A stretch of 10,943 bases of DNA from RGIG4140 sp045638265 (GCA_045638265.1 JAZUBA010000052.1:1-10943); one strand, 5' to 3'. Counted from the stretch's first letter, positions 1-7,712 are shown. The notes: generated by a model not told the origin, from the letters alone. Made by a program: numbers and translations.

Positions 1-141
1 ATTCGCTTTCTCCTAAAAATGATATTTCTATCAGATTTGTTTTTTGTAATAGACTGACAATAAAGGTTTTTTTTAACAATCTATCCTTAAAAACATACAC
101 TTTTGACTTATAAAATATATTGTAGCATAAAGGTACGTTTA
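1..141 (+). repeat. Left arm (X) of a 141-bp perfect terminal inverted repeat
   Basis: This arm is the exact reverse complement of 10803-10943. Base-by-base comparison gives identity from position 1 to 141 and a first mismatch at 142 (pairing with 10802). The inner end of the arm is the 12-bp core AAGGTACGTTTA at 130-141. Read outward on the minus strand it holds a -10 element, an AT-rich leader and a Shine-Dalgarno sequence, so it looks like a 5' untranslated region rather than an insertion-sequence end. The repeat touches the window edge, so its full length is unknown. Confidence 0.97.
10..14 (-). promoter_or_regulatory. Shine-Dalgarno for an outward gene left of the window
   Basis: On the minus strand AGGAG is followed by AAAGCGA and then AT at the window edge. 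One more base, G, would make an ATG start seven bases after the motif. No coding sequence is inside the window, so the gene itself is inferred. The mirror copy is at 10930-10934. Confidence 0.5.
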
Positions 142-147
142 ATGCAA
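119..147 (-). promoter_or_regulatory. Outward sigma70-like promoter spanning the left outer core (X-a form)
   Basis: On the minus strand a -35-like TTGCAT (142-147) and a -10-like TACAAT (119-124) are separated by 17 bp. The -35 lies inside segment E1 and the -10 inside the repeat arm, so the promoter is split by the AAGGTACGTTTA core. Upstream of the -35 the minus strand is a long A/T tract (about 151-182) that could act as an UP element. The start would be near position 112, leaving about 110 nt of leader to the window edge. Prediction only. Confidence 0.5.
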
Positions 148-148
148 C
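122..148 (+). other. Putative recombination site 1 (pairing X-a)
   Basis: Imperfect palindrome with outer arms GTAGCAT (122-128) and ATGCAAC (142-148) around the 12-bp core AAGGTACGTTTA at 130-141, core in forward orientation. Its outside flank (X) matches site 4 and its inside flank (a) matches site 3. Confidence 0.55.
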
Positions 149-256
149 TGTTTTTTTACTATTTGTTAATTTTTTTTAATTTGCATTGGTTAGGAGATTA
201 TGAGGATTGGCGTGGAACGTTAGGTTTTAGGGGATTGTTTCCGAAATCGTTGCACA
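142..256 (+). repeat. Segment E1, candidate invertible promoter cassette
   Basis: A 115-bp non-coding segment bounded by inverted copies of the 12-bp core (130-141 and 257-268). Its left end (142-182) matches the left end of E2 (10680-10720) over 41 bp with one mismatch. Its last 15 bp (242-256) match the last 15 bp of E2 (10788-10802). The middle, 183-241, differs from E2. The left end is strongly AT-rich with long T runs. No open reading frame is visible. Conserved ends, a divergent centre and inverted bounding sites suggest an invertible cassette. A MITE-like element is the main alternative. Confidence 0.55.
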
Positions 257-278
257 TAAACGTACCTTAATATGCAAC
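249..278 (-). other. Putative recombination site 2 (pairing Y-b)
   Basis: Imperfect palindrome with GTTGCAC (249-255) and ATGCAAC (272-278) around the core, here in reverse orientation (257-268). Its flank on the gene side (Y, 269-279) is the inverted match of 10657-10667 at site 3, and its flank inside E1 (b) matches site 4. No convincing -10 follows on the Y side, so this junction does not look like a promoter reading inward. Confidence 0.55.
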
Positions 279-337
279 GATTTTGATTGTTTTTAAAAGT
301 TTTTTGCCAATTTATAGGCGGGATAAAATCCCTTTGA

Positions 338-365
338 TTGACATTGCTTTAACCGATTTTATAGA
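338..365 (+). promoter_or_regulatory. Possible promoter reading rightward from the left intergenic region
   Basis: A consensus -35, TTGACA (338-343), stands 16 bp before TATAGA (360-365), which matches four of six -10 positions. The start would be near 372. It points toward the 3' end of the hydrogenase gene, antisense to it, and a terminator-like hairpin follows at 394-420. In so AT-rich a region a chance match is quite possible. Confidence 0.25.
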
Positions 366-393
366 GAAATTTTAACAAAAATAGAAAATTTAT

Positions 394-420
394 GTAACGC
401 TCTGCATATGCGTACTTTTT
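394..420 (+). terminator. Weak terminator-like hairpin, plus strand
   Basis: GT, a bulged A and ACGC (394-400) can pair with GCGTAC (410-415) across a 9-nt loop, followed by TTTTT (416-420). It would stop rightward transcripts arriving from the 338-365 promoter or from E1. In the minus-strand direction no T run follows, so it is not a good terminator for the hydrogenase operon. The rest of 279-433 is AT-rich and holds no gene I can support. Confidence 0.3.
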
Positions 421-433
421 ATGGCTATCCTGT

Positions 434-1870
434 TTAATCCAAAATTAAATCTTCACTTTCAGACATAATTTTTTTGATTTCTTTGGTTGCCTCTTTCACA
501 GGTGTTGCAACACCCGGACCACCGACACAGCCCCCGATACACGTCATCACTTCAATTAAATTGCCGTCTGCTTGGCGTTCTTGGGCATAACGACGTAGTT
601 TTGCAATCGCTTCTTTGGTTAACCCGTTAATCGCTATCGGACAGACCTCACACGTTTTTAACGAAATCACCGCTTCGGCAACCCCTCCCGTCAACGGAAA
701 ACTGCGTCCTTGTTTTGAGGCGTTATTGTCTTCTTTTGTTGCGGTTAATTGATTGGGAATAATATTTAATGCGTCAAATAATGCGCGTATTTCGTTGTTG
801 CTTAACACATAATCCGTATAATCGTCTTTGATGCCTTCTGTCCGTTTTGCCATACAAGGTCCGATAAATACCGTTACGCAATCGGGATGATTTTCTTTGA
901 GTAAGCGCGCCGTATATTGCATCGGTGTTAATGTATGCGAAACAAATTCTTTCATCTCTGGAAAATGTTTTTCAACGGCATTTAAATACGCCGGACAACA
1001 AGAGGTTGTCATAAATGGTTCGCCTTGTTCCAGCCGTTCAGCCAATTCAACAGCTTCCGTTTTTGTGGTAATGTCTGCCCCGACGGCAACTTCAATGGCA
1101 TCAGAAAATCCGGCTTGAATAAAAGCGGTCAGAATTTGTGCAATCGTGGCTGATTGATATTGTCCCATTACGGCCGGTGCCGGCATAGCAATTACTTGTT
1201 TCCCCTCTTGAATTGCCGTTAAAACACTGAATATCTGACTTTTTGCCATAATGGCATTATAAGGACAGATTTTGGTACATTGTCCGCAGGAAATACATTT
1301 GTCTGTATCAATCACTGCAACACCGTTTGAATCTTTGAAAATAGCATCAACAGGGCAAATGCCGATACAAGGCGCTGTTCGTTTGATAATGGCGCCATAA
1401 GGACACGATTGCATACAAATGCCACATTTTTTGCATTTTTCTTGATTAATAACGGCTTTTCCGTTGGCATATGTTATGGCATCAAACGGACAATTTGTGC
1501 AAGGACGCTTTAAACAGCCCTGACATTGATTTGTAACAATATATTGATTGTGTGTGCACCGATGACACGCTTTTTGTGAAATGCTTAATACAGGGACTTC
1601 ATTCGGTTGATGAAATGTTTGTTCCTGAATATAATCAGCTATTGTTTCGCCATGTAATTCATTGACCGTATCGCCAAGTAAAGCAAAACAATGCTCCGAT
1701 ACAAGTGTCTTTAATTCGTCAGCGGAATAATTCAGTTGATTGGTGTTTAAATTGTGAACCTGATTGGGTATTTTATCGGCATTTTGTGCGAAATCAGATG
1801 TATAGAAAGCTTTAATCAGTTGAACCAATGTTTGATGTTCTATGTAATCTGCAAAATTAACGCGTGCCAT
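434..1870 (-). CDS. Monomeric [FeFe] hydrogenase, group B-like
   Basis: This 478-residue protein probably makes or consumes H2 with ferredoxin-type electrons in the cytoplasm. The three H-cluster motifs are present: TSCCPA at 289-294 (C292 ligand, C291 the equivalent of the proton-relay cysteine), GPCMAK at 337-342 (C339), and the C444-x3-C448 pair in MTCIGGC. The N-terminal half carries a cysteine-rich segment (about 102-127) and 4Fe-4S motifs such as CKKCGICMQSCP (146-157) and CISCGQCTKICP (192-203). TSCCPAY in place of the usual TSCCPxW, and the extra N-terminal cysteines, point to group B rather than the classical group A enzymes. It starts 24 nt after the accC stop, with only a weak Shine-Dalgarno, so it is probably co-transcribed. 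The HydE/F/G maturation proteins it needs are not in the window. The family is secure; the direction of catalysis is not. Confidence 0.88.
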   Translation of the reverse strand: MARVNFADYIEHQTLVQLIKAFYTSDFAQNADKIPNQVHNLNTNQLNYSADELKTLVSEHCFALLGDTVNELHGETIADYIQEQTFHQPNEVPVLSISQKACHRCTHNQYIVTNQCQGCLKRPCTNCPFDAITYANGKAVINQEKCKKCGICMQSCPYGAIIKRTAPCIGICPVDAIFKDSNGVAVIDTDKCISCGQCTKICPYNAIMAKSQIFSVLTAIQEGKQVIAMPAPAVMGQYQSATIAQILTAFIQAGFSDAIEVAVGADITTKTEAVELAERLEQGEPFMTTSCCPAYLNAVEKHFPEMKEFVSHTLTPMQYTARLLKENHPDCVTVFIGPCMAKRTEGIKDDYTDYVLSNNEIRALFDALNIIPNQLTATKEDNNASKQGRSFPLTGGVAEAVISLKTCEVCPIAINGLTKEAIAKLRRYAQERQADGNLIEVMTCIGGCVGGPGVATPVKEATKEIKKIMSESEDLILD

Positions 1871-1894
1871 CTAAAATACCCAATTGTTGTGTTG

Positions 1895-3259
1895 TTAATC
1901 TTCTTCTAAAATTTTATCCTGATGATATTCAATAAACTGTTCTAACCAGTGAATGTTATATTGTCCGTCAATAAATTCAGGATTGCCGATAATGGCCTGA
2001 TGGAGTGGAATGGTCGTTGAAATGCCTTCAATGACAAATTCTTCCAAAGCCCGACGTAAACGCATTAAAGCCCCGTTGCGTGTTCTGCCGTGTACAATTA
2101 ATTTGGCAACCATACTGTCGTAACAAGGTGGGACTTTATAGCCTGCGTACATGCCCGAATCAACACGTACATCTAATCCACCGGGGGTATGCCAAGCACC
2201 GATTTTCCCCGGGCAAGGATAAAACGTTTTCGGATTTTCGGCATTAATACGGCATTCAATGGCATGACCTGAAAATTGGATATCTTCTTGCGTATAACCC
2301 AATACGGCACCGCCGGACACACGAATTTGATCACGCACAATATCAACACCTGTAATCATTTCCGTAATCGGATGTTCTACTTGAACACGTGTATTCATTT
2401 CCAAGAAATAAAATTCGCCATTTTCAAATAAAAATTCAATCGTGCCGACATTTGAGTAGCCCAATTTTTTCATCGCATTGGCAGCAACTTCACCAATTTT
2501 TTGACGTTGTGCCGCATTTAAAGCCGGTGAAGGTGTTTCTTCCAACACTTTTTGATGATTGCGTTGTAACGAACAATCCCGTTCGCCCAAATGAACAACA
2601 TTACCGTAATTATCGCCTAAAATCTGGACTTCAATATGACGAGGTGTTTGTAAATATTTTTCAATATACACCACATCATTGGCAAATGAATTGCGTGCTT
2701 CGTTTTTGGCTAATGTAAAGGCATCAGACATTTCTTCGGCATTACGGGCAACTTTCATCCCTTTACCGCCACCGCCGGCAGCTGCTTTCACAATGACGGG
2801 ATAACCGATTTTTTCGCCCCACATCAATGCTTCTTCAACGGTTTTGACATCGCCGTCTGAACCGGGGATGACAGGTAAACCTGATTCAATGGCTGCTTTT
2901 TTGGCGGTAACCTTATCACCCATCAAACGAATCATTTCAGGTTTCGGACCGATAAATACCATACCATGAGCCTCAACCATATCGGCAAAATCGGCATTTT
3001 CCGACAAAAAGCCGTAACCGGGGTGAATGGCATCAGCTCCCGTAATCATGGCGGCCGAAATAATGGCTGCTTTATTTAAATAAGAGTCTTTTGCCGATGC
3101 AGGACCGATACAAATCGCCTCATCAGCCAATTTAACGTGCATGGCGTTTGCATCTTCCGTTGAATGAACGGCAACGGTTTTAATGCCCATTTCACGACAG
3201 GCACGATGAATACGCAATGCAATTTCGCCACGATTGGCAATTAATACTTTTTCAAACAT
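1895..3259 (-). CDS. accC: Acetyl-CoA carboxylase, biotin carboxylase subunit
   Basis: AccC uses ATP to carboxylate the biotin on AccB with bicarbonate, the first half-reaction of malonyl-CoA synthesis for fatty acids. The 454 residues show the whole ATP-grasp enzyme: an N-terminal domain opening with KVLIANRGEIA, K116 and K158 for ATP, the glycine-rich loop AAGGGGKGM (160-168), RHIEVQILGD (207-216), K237, E275, and the catalytic EMNTRVQVEHPITE stretch (E287, N289, R291, E295), all close to E. coli numbering. Length is about that of other AccC proteins (near 450). Only three bases separate the accB stop from this ATG, so translation is probably coupled. In many alphaproteobacteria aat follows accC; here a hydrogenase does. 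Confidence 0.97.
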   Translation of the reverse strand: MFEKVLIANRGEIALRIHRACREMGIKTVAVHSTEDANAMHVKLADEAICIGPASAKDSYLNKAAIISAAMITGADAIHPGYGFLSENADFADMVEAHGMVFIGPKPEMIRLMGDKVTAKKAAIESGLPVIPGSDGDVKTVEEALMWGEKIGYPVIVKAAAGGGGKGMKVARNAEEMSDAFTLAKNEARNSFANDVVYIEKYLQTPRHIEVQILGDNYGNVVHLGERDCSLQRNHQKVLEETPSPALNAAQRQKIGEVAANAMKKLGYSNVGTIEFLFENGEFYFLEMNTRVQVEHPITEMITGVDIVRDQIRVSGGAVLGYTQEDIQFSGHAIECRINAENPKTFYPCPGKIGAWHTPGGLDVRVDSGMYAGYKVPPCYDSMVAKLIVHGRTRNGALMRLRRALEEFVIEGISTTIPLHQAIIGNPEFIDGQYNIHWLEQFIEYHQDKILEED

Positions 3260-3262
3260 AAT

Positions 3263-3718
3263 CTATTCCAACGTAAACAATGGTTGATTAAATTCCACAG
3301 GACTGCCTGATTCAACTAAAACGGCAGAAACAACACCTGATTTTGTTGCTTTAATCGGGTTAAATGTTTTCATGGCTTCAACCAAACAAACCGTATCGCC
3401 GACTTTGACCGTATCACCGACTTTAACAAATGGCGGTTCACTGGGGGATTTTTGCAAATAAACAATGCCAACCATCGGTGAAACAATGTTGTTTTCGGCT
3501 TTTACGACCGGTTTGTTTTCAACAACAGCCGGAACAGGTGTTGCCGGTTGTACGGCCGGAAGCGGAGCTGAAACAGGAGCGATTAATTCCGTATGAGCTT
3601 GTTTTGGTCCGACAATGCGGATATGTACGCCGTTTTCTTCATAATCAATTTCAGATAAATTATTGGCATGTAATAATTCAGCTAATTCTTTAATTGCTTG
3701 TTTTTGTTTATTTTCCAT
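3263..3718 (-). CDS. accB: Acetyl-CoA carboxylase, biotin carboxyl carrier protein
   Basis: AccB carries the biotin that moves CO2 from AccC to the carboxyltransferase AccA/AccD, neither of which is in the window. I chose the ATG at 3718 (151 residues, MENKQKQAIKEL): it has an AAAGGGA Shine-Dalgarno at good spacing and fits the family length (about 155). The reading frame is open to an ATG at 3775, but that extension is a low-complexity lysine/asparagine-rich run and would contain the Shine-Dalgarno itself. The N-terminal helical region is followed by a Pro/Ala/Val-rich linker (about residues 45-70) and the biotinyl domain. The biotinylated lysine is K117 in VEAMKTFNP, with Thr-Phe after the lysine rather than Met-Met as in E. 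coli. First gene of the leftward operon. Confidence 0.95.
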   Translation of the reverse strand: MENKQKQAIKELAELLHANNLSEIDYEENGVHIRIVGPKQAHTELIAPVSAPLPAVQPATPVPAVVENKPVVKAENNIVSPMVGIVYLQKSPSEPPFVKVGDTVKVGDTVCLVEAMKTFNPIKATKSGVVSAVLVESGSPVEFNQPLFTLE

Positions 3719-3753
3719 CGGTTTCCCTTTCATATAATTAAACTGATTTTTCT

Positions 3754-3782
3754 TTTTTAGCTTATTTTTTTTCAAATTGCAA
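3754..3782 (-). promoter_or_regulatory. Possible accB promoter
   Basis: On the minus strand TTGCAA (3777-3782) lies 17 bp before TAAAAA (3754-3759), placing the start about 30 nt before the accB ATG. The -35 is fair and the -10 weak. It sits in the 164-bp gap shared with the divergent cckA gene. Confidence 0.35.
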
Positions 3783-3846
3783 GCATTAAAAAAGAAAGTT
3801 TTGTGACGATTGTTGTAAAAAAATCAAAAAACAGATGATATTTTAC

Positions 3847-3875
3847 TGGATTTTTAAATAAAGTCCTGTTATGAT
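3847..3875 (+). promoter_or_regulatory. Extended -10 promoter for cckA
   Basis: TG at 3867-3868 followed by one base and TATGAT (3870-3875) forms an extended -10. The -35 position (TGGATT, 3847-3852) is poor, as is usual for extended -10 promoters. The predicted start, 3881-3883, falls on or next to the cckA ATG at 3883, which would make the mRNA leaderless. Confidence 0.4.
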
Positions 3876-3882
3876 ATAGGTC

Positions 3883-6054
3883 ATGTTTTGGAAAAAAGGA
3901 TATAAATATTATGAAAATTTATTAAGTGCCGAAGATGATGCCCGTCAAATCCGGACACTTAAAAATAAAGTGTTGGCGTCAAATCCCAAAGGTTTGGCGT
4001 TGTTTGGCAATAAAGAAAATCCGTTTTCATTTTTAAAAGAGGCGTATGATTCAATTGTTGTTCAAAAACTGGTAGATGCGTTTTGTAATTTTGCACCGAT
4101 TGAAACGGAAATTCGCACGCCGGAAAGTATTTATCAAATCTCCATTCGTCGCTTGGAAAAAGGCATTTTGATTGTGGCTCGTGATAAAACAGCCGATTAT
4201 GCCATTCATACCAGTATGACAAGACAACTCGGTTTTATGTCCGATATGTTGAGTTCGCTTACTTATCCGGTTTATTTAGCTGATGCAGACGGTAAATTGG
4301 TTTATGTCAATCGGGCGTGTCGCTTGTTGTTTCAAAAAGAGACAAAAGACATGGTCGGACATCCGTTTTCGGAATTTATCTATGAAAACATCCCTGATTT
4401 TCACGGATTTTGGCATGGGACCTCTTATTTGCGTTTATCGGCCGGTGTTGTGCCTTATGCCTTATCTCAACGACCGTTTGAAATTGATGACACGGTGTTT
4501 TATTCGGGGATAATAGAACCTGTTCATGCCGTTTCGCCTTCTGTTGATGAACATATTTTTCAAGAATCGCCTCTGCCGACAATTGTTATTGATGCGTTAA
4601 ATCATCGCATTATGTTTGCCAATGCGGCGTTTTTGACAGCGTTTAAATCGTCTGAAATTGATTCGTTTAATCAGGCAGATGTTCGGATGTTATTCTCTGA
4701 AAACACACAGGATATTTTAACAAACAGATTATCCAAACTGATGAGCGGAACGGTTAAAAATGACCGATTGGAACTCATTACGGCTCCTATGTTCGGCAGT
4801 AAAACATTTAATGTGTTTGTCGGGTTTACCACAAAAGAAAAAGATGCGTTTATCTTATATTTAATTGATGCCAGCGAACGTAAAAATCTGGAAACACAAT
4901 TTGCACATGCTCAAAAAATGCAGGCTATCGGTCAGTTGGCCGGTGGGGTGGCGCATGATTTTAACAATCTTTTGACAGCAATTATCGGTTATTGTGATTT
5001 GTTGTTGCAACGCCATACGGTTAAAGATGCGTCATTTTTGGATATTATGCAAATCAAAGGTAATGCAAACAAGGCCTCCGGTTTGGTTGGACAGTTGTTG
5101 ACATTTTCACGGAAACAACCCAGTAAAATTCAAATCCTTAATTTTTATGATGCCTTTGTTGATTTATCGGCACTTTTGCAACGCAGTATTTCGCCGTTTG
5201 TTACATTGCAGACCAATTTTAAACGTAATTTGGGATTTGTCAAAATTGACCCGAACCAATTAACGCAAATTTTCTTAAATTTAGCCGTCAATGCCAAAGA
5301 TGCCATGAAAAACGGCGGGGTTTTAAAAATCAGTGCCACAAAAGAACGGTTAAAGAAAGCCCGTCCGTGTGGCAGTGATATGATACAGGCAGGTGAATAT
5401 ATTAAAATTGTGGTTGCCGATAACGGAAACGGTATTTCGGCCGAACATTTGCCACACGTTTTTGAACCGTTCTTTACAACTAAAAGCGGTACCTCTAATG
5501 CCTCGGGTACGGGGTTGGGTTTGTCTATTGTTTATGGTGTCGTGCGTAGTGCGGGAGGATATATTTCCGTAGATAGTGAAAAAGGAATTGGTACAACATT
5601 TATTATCTATCTGCCCCGATTGGAAAGCGGTCCCGTTCAGGTTGTTGAAACAAAACGTGTCCGTCCGGTCTTTACGCCAACTCGACCGCCTCGTATTTTA
5701 TTGGTAGATGATGAAGATGGCGTTCGTTTGGTAGCCTCTCGTGTTCTTAAATCAAAAGGCTTTGTTGTAACCGAATGTGCCAATGCCGAACAGGCGTTAG
5801 ACGTTTTGGAACATAACGCCGATTTTGATTTATTGTTAACGGATATGATTATGCCGGGGATGGATGGTGAAACGCTCATCAAAACGGTACGTAAAACCCA
5901 TCCGAATATTAAATCGCTTTTAATGAGCGGATATTCGGAAGATATGGCACGTCATGGTTCTTCTGAAAACAAAGACTTGAACTTTTTGGCAAAACCATTT
6001 GAATTGGCTCAATTATTGGATAAGGTTAAATCGGTTTTAGAAGGTGAAGTATAG
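3883..6054 (+). CDS. cckA: Hybrid histidine kinase/phosphatase CckA
   Basis: CckA heads the alphaproteobacterial CckA-ChpT-CtrA phosphorelay that controls the cell cycle and, in many species, motility. The 723 residues read as an N-terminal region of unknown fold (1-115), two PAS-like domains (about 120-215 and 225-330), a HisKA dimerisation domain with the H-box GQLAGGVAHDFNNLL (phospho-acceptor H358), a HATPase domain (N470, D513-x-G-x-G517, GTGLGLS at 542-548), and a C-terminal receiver (D609/D610, phospho-acceptor D654, S682, K704). The H-box and the VDDEDGVR/MSGYSEDMAR signatures are typical of CckA rather than generic hybrid kinases. Known CckA proteins such as that of Caulobacter begin with two membrane helices; I see none here, so this one may be soluble or recruited by a partner. 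No Shine-Dalgarno is obvious before the ATG. Confidence 0.93.
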   Translation: MFWKKGYKYYENLLSAEDDARQIRTLKNKVLASNPKGLALFGNKENPFSFLKEAYDSIVVQKLVDAFCNFAPIETEIRTPESIYQISIRRLEKGILIVARDKTADYAIHTSMTRQLGFMSDMLSSLTYPVYLADADGKLVYVNRACRLLFQKETKDMVGHPFSEFIYENIPDFHGFWHGTSYLRLSAGVVPYALSQRPFEIDDTVFYSGIIEPVHAVSPSVDEHIFQESPLPTIVIDALNHRIMFANAAFLTAFKSSEIDSFNQADVRMLFSENTQDILTNRLSKLMSGTVKNDRLELITAPMFGSKTFNVFVGFTTKEKDAFILYLIDASERKNLETQFAHAQKMQAIGQLAGGVAHDFNNLLTAIIGYCDLLLQRHTVKDASFLDIMQIKGNANKASGLVGQLLTFSRKQPSKIQILNFYDAFVDLSALLQRSISPFVTLQTNFKRNLGFVKIDPNQLTQIFLNLAVNAKDAMKNGGVLKISATKERLKKARPCGSDMIQAGEYIKIVVADNGNGISAEHLPHVFEPFFTTKSGTSNASGTGLGLSIVYGVVRSAGGYISVDSEKGIGTTFIIYLPRLESGPVQVVETKRVRPVFTPTRPPRILLVDDEDGVRLVASRVLKSKGFVVTECANAEQALDVLEHNADFDLLLTDMIMPGMDGETLIKTVRKTHPNIKSLLMSGYSEDMARHGSSENKDLNFLAKPFELAQLLDKVKSVLEGEV

Positions 6055-6157
6055 TCTGAAATATATGTTTTCTGATACAAAGTGTTTTTCACTGGACAAT
6101 TGAGTAATATCTTTATAAAATGCTCCCTAATATATATTATAGGAAAGGAAATAAACA

Positions 6158-6934
6158 ATGAATACTGATTTTATCCCACAAAAAACCATTTTGATTACAG
6201 GGGCGTCCAGCGGAATAGGCGCTTCTTTGGCTGAATTATATGCCAATAATGAAACGGCTTTGTTTTTATGTGGGCGAAATGCCGAACGTCTGGAAAAAAC
6301 GGCTCAAATCTGTCGGGATAAAGGTGCTTTCGTGAAAGTGTTGGCGTTTGATGTCAATGACGCACAGGCAACAATGGATGCCATTTATCAGGCAAATGCC
6401 TTATATAAGCTGGATTTGGTTATTGCCAATGCCGGTATTTCCAGCGGTATTTTAGGTATTGATGAAGATATGGAAGCAACCCGTATGATTATGCAAACCA
6501 ATATTTTCGGGGTTATGAATACTGTGTTGCCGGCTGTTAAAATGATGCGTCAAAACGGAGGCGGACAAATTGCCGTAATGAGTTCTATGGCCGGTTACAG
6601 AGGGTTGAGAAATTGTCCGGCTTATTCGGCTTCCAAAAATTGTGTCAAAGCATGGGGGGAAGCATTGCGAGGCTTTTTGGAAAAAGACAATATTAAAGTC
6701 AGTGTTATTTGTCCTGGGTTCATTAAAACACCGCTTACCGATGCTAACGGATTTTTTATGCCGTTTTTAATGCAACCGGAAAAAGCGTCTCAAATCATTC
6801 AAAAAGGATTGGCTAAAAATAAAGCCGTTATTGCTTTTCCATCTATTATGGTTTTCAGTGTTTGGTTTATTTCTATTTTGCCATCCTGTTTATTTCACGG
6901 TATTTTAAAATTATTACCGCAAAAAGAAAAATAA
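6158..6934 (+). CDS. Short-chain dehydrogenase/reductase (SDR), membrane-tailed
   Basis: A classical SDR of 258 residues that would oxidise or reduce an unknown alcohol/carbonyl substrate with NAD(P). The nucleotide-binding TGASSGIG is at 14-21, NAG at 91-93, the active-site N115, S143 (in MSSMAG), Y156 and K160 (YSASK) are all present, and PGF (186-188) follows. Arg40 after the second strand (CGRN) hints at NADP preference, but that is inference. The last 35 residues include a hydrophobic stretch (about 223-251) rich in Phe, Ile, Leu and Trp that could anchor it to the inner membrane. The ATG has a strong AGGAAAGGA Shine-Dalgarno. It lies 103 nt after cckA and 67 nt before the YfgM-like gene, so it may head the envelope operon. 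The substrate cannot be told from sequence. Confidence 0.9.
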   Translation: MNTDFIPQKTILITGASSGIGASLAELYANNETALFLCGRNAERLEKTAQICRDKGAFVKVLAFDVNDAQATMDAIYQANALYKLDLVIANAGISSGILGIDEDMEATRMIMQTNIFGVMNTVLPAVKMMRQNGGGQIAVMSSMAGYRGLRNCPAYSASKNCVKAWGEALRGFLEKDNIKVSVICPGFIKTPLTDANGFFMPFLMQPEKASQIIQKGLAKNKAVIAFPSIMVFSVWFISILPSCLFHGILKLLPQKEK

Positions 6935-7001
6935 AAAGTTGCATTTTGTGAATGTTTTTGCTATATACAGAAAAATATATGATTTAACAAAAGGAAATAC
7001 A

Positions 7002-7712
7002 ATGAATAAAAAAACAAAACAAGATAATCAAACATCAACACCTGAAGATGAATACGAAAAAATCCAACAAGCCATTTTAATGCGTGAAGTGGAAGAAGAA
7101 TTACAAAAAGAACGGTTAATGAATTTTTGGAATCGTTACCGTTTTTTGATTATCGGCGGATTGATTGCCGTTATTGGTGTAACCGCCGGTTCAGAAATGC
7201 ATCGTTCTTGGTATGAAAAAGTGAAATTAGCTGAATCCAATCGCTTTGAACAAGCCGTTGTTATGGATTACAAAGGCGAAAAAACAAATGCTTATGCTAT
7301 TTTTAACGAATTAAGCCGTTCTTCAAAAACAGGTTACGGTGTGTTGTCTGAAATGCGTTTGGCAGAAATGGCCTTGGAAAACAATCAAATAGATGAAGCT
7401 TTAAAACATTTAAATTCGGTTATCAACAATTCAAAAGCACCGAAAGAATTGCGTGAAACAGCTCGTTTAACTGTTGTCGGTCATCAAATCGGTACGGGTA
7501 ACCCTGAAAAATTGATGGCAGAACTTAATCCGATTTTAAATCAACCGAATAATCCGTTGTATGCTTCTGCCGTTGAATTAAAAGTTGCTTTGTTAATTCA
7601 ATTAAACAAATCACAAGAAGCCAAAGAAGTGATTGAAACGGCTTTAAAAACACCAACTTTATCCGAAACGGGTAAAGAACGTTTAAACGCCATGTTGTCC
7701 ATTATGCAATAA
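7002..7712 (+). CDS. YfgM-like membrane protein with TPR-like periplasmic domain
   Basis: A 236-residue protein with a charged cytoplasmic N-terminus (1-45), one membrane helix (about 48-64) and a helical, TPR-like C-terminal part in the periplasm, with repeated alpha-helical hairpins such as LAEMALENNQIDEALKHL. This matches the YfgM/tetratricopeptide family, which in E. coli associates with the SecYEG translocon and periplasmic chaperones. I chose the ATG at 7002, preceded by AAAGGA at 6990-6995. The frame extends to a TTG at 6939, but that has no good ribosome site and would add an unlikely 21-residue lead. The following genes are bamB and der, the standard order for this family and strong support for the call. 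Its exact function here is inferred. Confidence 0.82.
   Translation: MNKKTKQDNQTSTPEDEYEKIQQAILMREVEEELQKERLMNFWNRYRFLIIGGLIAVIGVTAGSEMHRSWYEKVKLAESNRFEQAVVMDYKGEKTNAYAIFNELSRSSKTGYGVLSEMRLAEMALENNQIDEALKHLNSVINNSKAPKELRETARLTVVGHQIGTGNPEKLMAELNPILNQPNNPLYASAVELKVALLIQLNKSQEAKEVIETALKTPTLSETGKERLNAMLSIMQ

Noticed and set aside
166..179. CtrA-like box TTAA...TTAA in E1 (also 10704-10717 in E2)
   Set aside because: The spacing is 6 rather than the 7 bases of the CtrA consensus, and the sequence is a T run where TTAA arises easily by chance.
130..268. E1 and E2 as ordinary MITEs with short terminal inverted repeats
   Set aside because: The outside flanks X and Y are themselves shared and inverted between the two copies, so two independent insertions would have had to hit the same duplicated target in opposite orientation. 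Duplication plus inversion explains the pairings more simply, although a MITE origin is not excluded.
320..332. GGGAT-AAA-ATCCC hairpin as a terminator for the hydrogenase operon
   Set aside because: Five base pairs with a three-base loop and no T run after it on the minus strand.
3719..3775. Longer accB from the ATG at 3775
   Set aside because: The added residues are low-complexity Lys/Asn and unlike the AccB N-terminus, and a good Shine-Dalgarno precedes the ATG at 3718.
4283..4513. Small open frames overlapping cckA, the hydrogenase, bamB and der in other frames
   Set aside because: They lie wholly within well-supported genes, show no recognisable domain and look like chance shadows.
6939..7001. 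Longer YfgM-like protein from the TTG at 6939
   Set aside because: It lacks a good ribosome site, whereas the ATG at 7002 has AAAGGA at the right distance and begins a normal family N-terminus.
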